DNA of 17,159 nt, taken from contig JAANWY010000368.1 of assembly GCA_018263655.1 (NCBI GenBank), positions 1 to 17,159 on the forward strand. Direction: 5' to 3'. How positions within the stretch are numbered: the stretch's first letter is position 1; every line of letters begins with the position of its first letter. A model generated the notes under the pieces. It was not told where the DNA came from, ran no database searches, and worked only from the letters and a program-made list of their open reading frames with translations. Source of the stretch: Anaerolineales bacterium (GTDB taxonomy: Bacteria > Chloroflexota > Anaerolineae > Epilineales > JAANWY01). Below are positions 7,393 through 13,424 of the stretch, piece after piece. The position numbers and the translations under genes were made by a program.

Positions 7393-9420
7393 CTACTGCG
7401 CGTAGAAGTACTGCTCTGGGCGGGTGTTGCCCGGTGTGCGCAGGGGCCAGTCGTTGCCGGCCACCTCGGGGACATTGTGCAAGTCCTCGTTGACCACGAC
7501 TACGCCCTGAACCATCGGCGTCAGGCCCACAGTACCGATTTGCCAGATGTTGTCGGCCCAGATCCTGAACAGCTCCTGGGCCAGCTCGACCTGGCGGTCA
7601 CGGCCGGAAACCTTGGCCTCGTCGATGATGTCCATAAGCCGCTGGATCTCGGGCGTGGGCTCAATGCCCTCAGCGCCATCGGTGTTGATCCACTGCCGCA
7701 TCAGGGGCGCAAACACCAGACCGGGCTGGCTACGAGGATCAAACTTGGGCTGGCCGCTGAAGGGGAAGCCCGTGGTGTCCTCGTTCCAGATCTCGATCTG
7801 CAGGTCGCTGGTGTCGCGCATCGCGAAGTGCAGCGTGCGCTCTCGGAGCTCGAGGTGAGCACGGACGCCCACGTCAGCCCAGTTCTCGACAATCAGTTGA
7901 CCGATGTCGGGCCAGGCAGCGAACTGCGTCGGCACTACACTGATCTCCAGATCCAGTCGCTCGCCGTCGGGCCGCAGGCGGAAGCCTTCGTCGTCCCGCT
8001 CGGTCAGGCCGACGTCGTCCAGGATCTTGTTGGCCATCTCCGGGTCAAACTCGGTGTACTTGAACGCCCACTCATCGCCAGGGTAGTAGGGATGGAAGGG
8101 TGCAGGTACGCCCTGGCGGGCTTCCCCAATGCCGAGGAAGGCCAGTTCTTTGATGGCCTCACGGTCGATGGCGTGGGATAGAGCGATGCGGAAGTCCTTG
8201 TTCTGCAACATCTCACCGATGGCGGGATCGTTCACGTAAGTCTGGTTGAACATCAGCACAGCGTCCGAGCCGCCGAAGGTTGGCCACGCGATCACGCGAT
8301 AGCCACCCTTGTCAGCGTTCTCAACGAAGACCGGGTAATTGCCCATGGCAATGTGGCGACCCTGCATGTCGATCTCACCGCCCACGGCAGCGAGATTCAG
8401 AGTCTCCTTGTCGGCGTAGAAGGTGAAGCGCACTTCGTCGACGTAGGGTAGTTGGTTGCCCTCGGGGTCCACCGCGAAGTAGTAAGGGTTACGCTTGATG
8501 ACGAAAACTTCGTCGGCCACCGTGGTGCCGTCCGGCGCCCAGGCAGCAGTGCTGGGGCGCTTGCCACTCAGGTGGGGCAAGGCCTCGACAGCGAACAGTT
8601 CTACCCAGGTTTCGTAGCCGGCCTCCTTCACCTTGGCCTGCAGCTCGGCCTCGTCGACGAAGGCCGGATGGAACTGCTGCATGTAGTGGGCAGGCGCAAA
8701 GGCCAGGTTGTTGATGGACTTGTCCGCGCCGTCCTTGTTCGCCAGGTCCAGCAGGAAGGCCGTGTTGGGCTGAGCGAAGGTCCACTGGACTGTGTAGTCA
8801 TCGAGCTTCTCCACCTTGGCCGCCGAGCCATCCGCGTTCTGCATCCACACCTGGATGGTGGGCGTGAGATCTTCGTTCAGCAAGATGTGCTCGTACCAAA
8901 ATAGGATATCGTCGGCGGTGAAGGGCTCACCGTCCGACCACTTCATGCCCTCCCGCAGGAAGACCTTCCAGGCTGTGAAGTCATCGTTGGACTCCCAACC
9001 CTTGGCGATGTGGGGAATGACCTGGCTGCCGTCAGGTGCATGACGGACCAGGGCATCGTACGTCACACGAGTGTAGTTGTTGTGGTCACTTGGCCCAACG
9101 AAGCCCCGGCGCAGCGTACCGCCGTACTGGCCGATATCGTCGACCACTTCCTCGACCAGCGGTTCCTCCGGCAAGCGCTCGTCGACAGGTGGTAGTTCGC
9201 CGGCCGCCACCATTTCGGCAAGCATCGGCGCTTCGTTGTACTTGGATTCTGGAACAGGTTCTGGCTCAGCAGGTTCAGGCTCAGCAGGCTCGGCGGGAGC
9301 CGGCTCCTCCTCAGCCGGTGCCGGCGTGGCTGCCGGCGCGCAAGCAGACAGAACTAGCAACAGCGCCAGCATACCAACGAGCAATACTCCTAGCAAAGAA
9401 CGTTTTCGAGAAGACAACAT
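7393..9420 (-). CDS. Extracellular solute-binding lipoprotein, family 5 (Opp/Dpp type)
   Basis: This 675-aa protein captures substrate outside the cell and delivers it to the permeases encoded downstream. The N-terminus has a basic, then hydrophobic signal peptide ending in lipobox LSAC (Cys27). A roughly 30-residue Ala/Pro/Glu-rich linker follows, which probably holds it off the membrane surface. The mature part opens with DIGQYGGTLRRGFVG and shows family-5 landmarks such as KGWE..DDFTAWKVFLREGMKWSDGEPFTADDILFWY and FRIALSHAIDREAI. At 675 aa it is larger than classic OppA/DppA (about 530-560). A strong aaggagga (9427-9434) sits 6 nt before ATG. Ligand unknown; peptides or oligosaccharides are both possible. 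Confidence 0.93.
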   Translation of the reverse strand: MLSSRKRSLLGVLLVGMLALLLVLSACAPAATPAPAEEEPAPAEPAEPEPAEPEPVPESKYNEAPMLAEMVAAGELPPVDERLPEEPLVEEVVDDIGQYGGTLRRGFVGPSDHNNYTRVTYDALVRHAPDGSQVIPHIAKGWESNDDFTAWKVFLREGMKWSDGEPFTADDILFWYEHILLNEDLTPTIQVWMQNADGSAAKVEKLDDYTVQWTFAQPNTAFLLDLANKDGADKSINNLAFAPAHYMQQFHPAFVDEAELQAKVKEAGYETWVELFAVEALPHLSGKRPSTAAWAPDGTTVADEVFVIKRNPYYFAVDPEGNQLPYVDEVRFTFYADKETLNLAAVGGEIDMQGRHIAMGNYPVFVENADKGGYRVIAWPTFGGSDAVLMFNQTYVNDPAIGEMLQNKDFRIALSHAIDREAIKELAFLGIGEARQGVPAPFHPYYPGDEWAFKYTEFDPEMANKILDDVGLTERDDEGFRLRPDGERLDLEISVVPTQFAAWPDIGQLIVENWADVGVRAHLELRERTLHFAMRDTSDLQIEIWNEDTTGFPFSGQPKFDPRSQPGLVFAPLMRQWINTDGAEGIEPTPEIQRLMDIIDEAKVSGRDRQVELAQELFRIWADNIWQIGTVGLTPMVQGVVVVNEDLHNVPEVAGNDWPLRTPGNTRPEQYFYAQ

Positions 9421-9539
9421 TGATACTCCTCCTTATGTGTCTACAGTGATTTGGAACGACCTTTGTCCCGTTACGGGCAAGTTCAACGATCTGCCTTCAG
9501 TGATAGTCCGCGTTTCTCACCCCCTTCCTCAGTTATCTC

Positions 9540-9650
9540 GCATTGCGGTAAAAGTGACACTTACCGCTCGCGACGGATTGTCAAATCCGTCGCCCTGCCG
9601 GCTGGATCTGGCGATCCAGCCGGAGCGAAGTGCGACTTTTACCCTAATGC
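9540..9650. mobile_element. 111-bp miniature element with two internal hairpins and 8-bp flanking repeats
   Basis: The terminal inverted repeats start at gcattgcggtaaaagt (from 9540) and end in acttttaccctaatgc (to 9650), matching at 19 of 23. Between them are two perfect hairpins: gcgacggatt/aatccgtcgc (9570-9579, 9584-9593) and ccggctggatc/gatccagccgg (9598-9608, 9613-9623). The exact 8-mer gttatctc flanks it on both sides (9532-9539 and 9651-9658), as expected for a target-site duplication. It is non-coding and lies between the LacI regulator and the binding-protein gene. Confidence 0.7.
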
Positions 9651-9695
9651 GTTATCTCCTTGATCGCCGAAGGTCCGCAAATCGGGCTCGGTCGG

Positions 9696-9766
9696 GAGAC
9701 CTTCGCCCAACACACCCAGGAGACCTTCGCCCAACACACCCAGGAGACCTTCGCCCAACACGCCAG
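9696..9766. repeat. 24-bp tandem repeat, three copies
   Basis: The unit gagaccttcgcccaacacac plus ccag is present at 9696-9719 and 9720-9743 exactly. A third, slightly shortened and altered copy is at 9744-9766. It lies 30 bp downstream of the LacI-type stop codon in non-coding DNA. It has no obvious function and may be a slippage product. Confidence 0.85.
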
Positions 9767-9796
9767 GTTCGGTATCGCTCTTGCGTCTTTATCGCG

Positions 9797-10798
9797 CTAT
9801 GGAGCACTGGCACGAACGACGAGCTCCGGTCGTACCACGACGACGCGAGATTCGCCGGCATGCCCATTGACCTGGCTTAGCAGCAACTCCATAGCTCGGC
9901 TGCCCAGTTCATAGCGAGGCACGCGACAAGTGGTCAGAGACGGTGTCACAAGCGCGGCCAGCGGGATGTCGTCAAAGCCGACGATGGCCATGTCCTCAGG
10001 CACCTGACGGCCTAGCTCAGCACAGGCCTTGAGCGCACCAACGGCAACCAGGTCATTGTAACAAAACAGGGCCGTCAACTCCGGATGGTGGGCGAGGAGC
10101 GCGCGGGCAGCTTCCCGTCCACCTTCGATCTCCGGTGAGCAAGACCGCGCCCAGGCTGGGTCGTAAGTTAGTCTAGCCTCCTCCAGAGCAGCGCAATAGC
10201 CCGCGGCCCGCTGACGACCGCTGTAGGAAGCCGGCGGTCCGGCCAGAAACCCTACTGCTCGGTGACCGGATTGCAACAAGTGCTTAGTGGCCCGCTGTCC
10301 GCCGGTTTCGTCGTCTATCAACACGGCGCTTACGGGATCACCCTCCAATCGCCGGTTGAGCAGTACGATAGCAGGATGCCAAGCCAGCACCGCACGCAGC
10401 GTGTCATCTGCAAGACGTGAACTGCACAGGAGGACACCATCGACGCGCTTTTCTTCAAAAGACCGGAGTATGCCTACCTCTCGCTGCGGGTCTTCCTCGG
10501 TGTTACCCAAGAAGATGTTGTGGTTCGCAGCGTAAGCGATGTGTTCTGCGGCACGCGCTACCTCTGAAAAGAAGGTATTGGAGTTGTCAGGCACGACCAC
10601 GCCGAGGGTGCCGGTCCGCTTTGTAGCCAAACCACGCGCAATGCTACTGGGTCGATACCCCAGCCGCTCGATGACATCTTGGACGCGCCGGCGGGTCGCT
10701 TTGCTGGCCCCACCCTTGTCATTTACCACCCGCGAGACAGTCATCAATGAGACGCCGGCCGCGCGAGCAACGTCCGCCATGGTCACACGCTTGGGCAC
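9797..10798 (-). CDS. LacI-family transcriptional regulator
   Basis: This 333-aa repressor-type protein begins MPKRVTMADVARAAGVSLMT, a textbook LacI helix-turn-helix (residues about 5-25). The hinge segment RPSSIARGLATKRTGTLGVV follows, then a periplasmic-binding-protein-like sensor domain (about 62-333) with FFSEVARAAE and the FDDIPLAALVTPSLTT signature near the end. The start is GTG at 10796-10798 with ggaggag (10805-10811) at good spacing. Its own promoter and a strong palindrome lie at 10956-11012, so autoregulation is likely. It sits between a catabolic gene set and the importer operon, in the same direction. The effector cannot be deduced and is probably a sugar or nucleoside. Confidence 0.94.
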   Translation of the reverse strand: MPKRVTMADVARAAGVSLMTVSRVVNDKGGASKATRRRVQDVIERLGYRPSSIARGLATKRTGTLGVVVPDNSNTFFSEVARAAEHIAYAANHNIFLGNTEEDPQREVGILRSFEEKRVDGVLLCSSRLADDTLRAVLAWHPAIVLLNRRLEGDPVSAVLIDDETGGQRATKHLLQSGHRAVGFLAGPPASYSGRQRAAGYCAALEEARLTYDPAWARSCSPEIEGGREAARALLAHHPELTALFCYNDLVAVGALKACAELGRQVPEDMAIVGFDDIPLAALVTPSLTTCRVPRYELGSRAMELLLSQVNGHAGESRVVVVRPELVVRASAP

Positions 10799-10820
10799 GG
10801 GTTGCTCCTCCGCATGAGGT

Positions 10821-10942
10821 CAGGAATTCCCGTTTTGGCATTCTCGTCACGTCGTAAAGGTTTGTAGCAGCGACTTTAGTCGCTCGTTACGCAGCGCAAA
10901 CGACTGAAGTCGTTACTACGAACTTCATAACGGGAATTGCTG
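10821..10942. mobile_element. 122-bp miniature element with two internal hairpins and 9-bp target duplication
   Basis: The terminal inverted repeats caggaattcccgtt (10821-10834) and aacgggaattgctg (10929-10942) match at 13 of 14. Inside are the hairpins agcgactttagtcgct (10869-10884) and aacgactgaagtcgtt (10899-10914). The exact 9-mer gcatgaggt abuts both ends (10812-10820 and 10943-10951), a clean target-site-duplication signature. The element separates the regulator's promoter/operator from its ribosome-binding site, so it would be transcribed as a structured leader. Confidence 0.8.
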
Positions 10943-10955
10943 GCATGAGGTAGAC

Positions 10956-10981
10956 CGTTAGCGCTTACGTGAGCGCTAACG
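10956..10981. promoter_or_regulatory. Palindromic LacI-type operator
   Basis: The arms cgttagcgct (10956-10965) and agcgctaacg (10972-10981) are perfect reverse complements. The site can also be read as two tandem 10-bp LacI-type boxes, TTAGCGCTTA and TGAGCGCTAA, each one change from the perfect palindrome TTAGCGCTAA and 12 bp apart. It starts 2 bp below the -10 box of the regulator's promoter, overlapping the expected transcription start. Autorepression is therefore likely. Confidence 0.75.
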
Positions 10982-10983
10982 TT

Positions 10984-11012
10984 ATTATACAGTATACTCG
11001 CCGGAGGTCCAA
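10984..11012 (-). promoter_or_regulatory. Promoter of the LacI-family gene
   Basis: On the minus strand a perfect TATAAT -10 (10984-10989) is preceded at 17-nt spacing by TTGGAC (11007-11012), a weak -35. The operator palindrome follows directly. The leader to the GTG start would be about 180 nt and contains the inserted miniature element. Confidence 0.6.
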
Positions 11013-11078
11013 ATCTAATCTTAGCCAGGTCGTAGAAAGGTCAAATCACCCTCTACATCGAGAACATGCCGCTTGCTA

Positions 11079-11891
11079 CTAAAGCGACCGCAGGTGGACA
11101 ATCGCTTCGCGGGCGGCCGTCTCAGCATCGGGCTCAGGAATGAACTCACCGGAGACGAAGCCGGCATAGCCGGTGTCGAACAGCGTCTCCAGCAACGCGG
11201 AGAAATCCAGGTGGCCGGCGCCCGGATACCAGCGGTTGGAGTCCGCCACATGAAAGTGGAAGATGCGGTCGCCGGCCTGGCGGATGCTGCCCTCGATAGA
11301 TGGTTCCTCGATGTTCATGTGGAAAGTGTCGAGGAGCAGGCCGAAGTTGTCGGCACCGACCTGCTCGATCAGATCGAGCCCCTCTGCTACGTCGTTGATG
11401 AGGGTGGTTTCGTAGCGGTTGAGCGGTTCCAACGCGATCCGTACGCCGGCCTCGGCTGCTGCGGCCCCGCACTCTTGGAGCGCCTCGACTAGCCAAGCCA
11501 TCGCCTGATCGTGATCCACCTCGGGCTTCACAATTCCACGCAGCAAGCCGATGATGATGGCGGCGTCGAAGTGGGCGGCCCCCGGCACGTGGCTCTTCAC
11601 GCGCTCGATGGCCGCTTCACGCACTGCCGGGTCCGAGTCGGTGAAGGAGAGGCCCTCCTCGCCCCACGCTTGGCCGGTGCCGATGGCCGGCACCCTCAGG
11701 TTATGTCGACTTACAACTCGATCCAGTTCATCCACATCCACCAACTTCGGATCGCGAATCGCTAGCTCAACGCCGTCGTAGCCCATCTCTGCGATGTTGG
11801 CCACGTTATTCTCAAAATCACCTTTGAAGGTAGCCGCTTCGAATTGAGCAGCGTGGGTGGAAAGAACGATGGAAAGCCTCATGCTATTCAT
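11079..11891 (-). CDS. TIM-barrel sugar epimerase, 5-keto-L-gluconate epimerase-like (IolO/TM0416 type)
   Basis: This 270-aa member of the AP-endonuclease-2/xylose-isomerase-like TIM-barrel family likely moves a keto group or epimerises a keto sugar acid in the cytosol. Metal ligands expected for the family are Glu155 (IALEPLNRYET), Asp188 (LLDTFHMNIEE), His214 (FHFHVADSNRW) and Glu249 (SGEF). AIGTGQA (69-75) and DTFHMNIEE plus HVADSNRWYPGAGHLDF are, from memory, almost the same as in Thermotoga 5-keto-L-gluconate epimerase. That makes this more specific than a generic hydroxypyruvate isomerase call. ATG at 11889-11891 has agaggt about 9 nt upstream, and a second ATG is 9 nt later. It lies between the nucleoside phosphorylase and the LacI regulator, all on one strand. 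Confidence 0.82.
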   Translation of the reverse strand: MNSMRLSIVLSTHAAQFEAATFKGDFENNVANIAEMGYDGVELAIRDPKLVDVDELDRVVSRHNLRVPAIGTGQAWGEEGLSFTDSDPAVREAAIERVKSHVPGAAHFDAAIIIGLLRGIVKPEVDHDQAMAWLVEALQECGAAAAEAGVRIALEPLNRYETTLINDVAEGLDLIEQVGADNFGLLLDTFHMNIEEPSIEGSIRQAGDRIFHFHVADSNRWYPGAGHLDFSALLETLFDTGYAGFVSGEFIPEPDAETAAREAIVHLRSL

Positions 11892-11922
11892 GCTGATTGT
11901 ACCTCTTTTGCCAAGTGAGTCA

Positions 11923-12000
11923 GGAGTTGTCCAAAAACAACTCCCCAGCTTTGTCCGAAAAAAACCGAGTACAAAGTGCGAAGTTATTTTCGGACAAAGC
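11923..12000. repeat. Two hairpins between the phosphorylase and epimerase genes
   Basis: A perfect 14-bp inverted repeat gctttgtccgaaaa (11948-11961) and ttttcggacaaagc (11987-12000) begins 2 bp after the phosphorylase stop. A second hairpin, ggagttgt/acaactcc (11923-11930, 11937-11944), follows. On the transcribed strand the T-run lies within the loop of the first hairpin and not after a stem, so neither is a standard terminator. RNA processing, partial attenuation, or a small repeat element are possible. Confidence 0.6.
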
Positions 12001-12001
12001 A

Positions 12002-13306
12002 TTAGTCAATGATTTTATGTATGTACACCGGCGGTGTCACCGCTTCCTCGCTCCAGCCAATGGCCGCCAGCAAACGCTCACGGGCGGCCGCCAATGCTCC
12101 CGCCCTGTTAGCGTAGATGGTAAGCAGGGGACCGCCCCGCGCCACCTCGTCGCCGACCTTAGCGTGACAGACAATGCCCACGCCGTAGTCGATTGAGTCG
12201 CTCTTCTTGGCGCGTCCACCGCCCAACATCACACAGGCTTTACCCACTTCCACAGCGTCGATAGCGGCGATGAAACCGTGGCGCGGCGCGGGCGCCGTTT
12301 CCACCAGGGGGGCTTGTGGCAACCGGTCGGGGGCGTCAAGCATGGCGCGGTCACCGCCCTGGGCAGTGATCCACTCCACGAATTTGGCCCAGGCTGTTCC
12401 GTCGTCCAGAGAGCGGACCAGCGTAGCCCTGGCTGCGTCGAGGCCCGGGGCTTCACCCGCCAGTTCTATCATCTTTCCGCCCACGGTCAGGCAATGATCG
12501 CGGAAGTCTGCCGGCCCGGCGCCGTGCAACGTTTCGATAGCCTCCTTCACTTCCAAAGCGTTGCCCACGGCGTTTCCCAGAGGCTGGTTCATATCAGCGA
12601 TGATGGCCGCCACTTTGCGGCCCACTCGCCGGCCGATTTCTACCATCAAGTTCGCCAACGCCTCGGCGTCCGCCTCCGTTTTCATGAACGCCCCTCGCCC
12701 GACCTTCACGTCCAACACAATGGCATCTGCCCCAGCCGCGATCTTCTTGCTCATAATACTGGCAGCGATGAGTGGCAGGCTCTCCACCGTGGCCGTCACA
12801 TCGCGCAGGGCGTATAACTTACCATCGGCCGGGGCGAGGTTGGCACTCTGTCCGGAAACGACGATGCCGTGCCTGGCCAGCATATCCACAAATTCCTCGG
12901 GGGTCAGGTTCGCCCTGAAACCTTTGATAGACTCCAGCTTGTCAATGGTGCCGCCGGTGAAGCCCAGCCCACGCCCGCTTATCTTACCCACGGGCAGACC
13001 GTGACAAGCCACCAGGGGCGCCACCACCAGCGTCGTCTTGTCGCCCACGCCGCCGGTGGAATGTTTGTCTACCACAAAGGGCGCAATCGCGTGCAGGTCC
13101 AACATGTCGCCACTGTGGGCCATGTGCCGGGTCAGGACTGTGGTTTCGGCGTGGGTCATGCCCTGGAGCAGCACGGCCATACACCAGGCGCTGGCTTGGT
13201 AGTCGGGGATGTCACCCCGTGTATAGCCTTCGATAAAAAATCCGAGCTCCTCATCGGTGAGCTCCTTACCATCTCGTTTCTTGGCGATAATGTCTACGGC
13301 ATGCAT
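12002..13306 (-). CDS. Thymidine/pyrimidine-nucleoside phosphorylase
   Basis: This 434-aa cytosolic enzyme splits pyrimidine nucleosides with phosphate into base and (deoxy)ribose-1-phosphate. The family signature is plain: KHSTGGVGDKTTLVVAPLVA, then the phosphate/nucleoside-binding SGRGLGFTGGTIDKLESI pattern, SIMSKKIAAGADAIVLDVKV and GRGAFMKT. The C-terminal alpha/beta domain ends with SDSIDYGVGIVCHAKVGDEVARG. The length matches DeoA/Pdp (about 430-440). The frame is open upstream to 13417, but ATG 13304-13306 gives the standard MHAVDIIAKKRDG start with aaaaggg upstream. The motifs do not decide between thymidine-specific (DeoA) and broad pyrimidine (Pdp) types. Its neighbour is a deaminase-like amidohydrolase, so nucleoside salvage is plausible. 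Confidence 0.93.
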   Translation of the reverse strand: MHAVDIIAKKRDGKELTDEELGFFIEGYTRGDIPDYQASAWCMAVLLQGMTHAETTVLTRHMAHSGDMLDLHAIAPFVVDKHSTGGVGDKTTLVVAPLVACHGLPVGKISGRGLGFTGGTIDKLESIKGFRANLTPEEFVDMLARHGIVVSGQSANLAPADGKLYALRDVTATVESLPLIAASIMSKKIAAGADAIVLDVKVGRGAFMKTEADAEALANLMVEIGRRVGRKVAAIIADMNQPLGNAVGNALEVKEAIETLHGAGPADFRDHCLTVGGKMIELAGEAPGLDAARATLVRSLDDGTAWAKFVEWITAQGGDRAMLDAPDRLPQAPLVETAPAPRHGFIAAIDAVEVGKACVMLGGGRAKKSDSIDYGVGIVCHAKVGDEVARGGPLLTIYANRAGALAAARERLLAAIGWSEEAVTPPVYIHKIID

Positions 13307-13385
13307 AGTTGCAGTTCCCTTTTTCCCGGTCAGGTCGCGCGCGAGCGGGCGGTGTAGGCAGCGTCTATCTTGAGCCGGCCGAAGG

Positions 13386-13402
13386 GCCCTCGCTGTGAGG
13401 GC
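13386..13402. other. GC-rich hairpin between amidohydrolase and phosphorylase genes
   Basis: The arms gccctc and gagggc (13386-13391, 13397-13402) with a 5-nt loop lie in the 118-bp gap. No T-run follows on the transcribed strand, so it is not a classic terminator. Confidence 0.35.
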
Positions 13403-13424
13403 GGGCGCCGGACACACATCCGTG

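Noticed and set aside
8452..8904. Plus-strand open frames opposite the binding-protein and ATPase genes
   Set aside because: The minus-strand frames carry full family motifs; the opposite frames show low-complexity composition and no ribosome-binding sites.
9077..9880. Long plus-strand open frame opposite the binding protein
   Set aside because: It mirrors the GC-rich Ala/Pro/Glu codons of the lipoprotein and crosses a mobile element and a tandem repeat. No family features.
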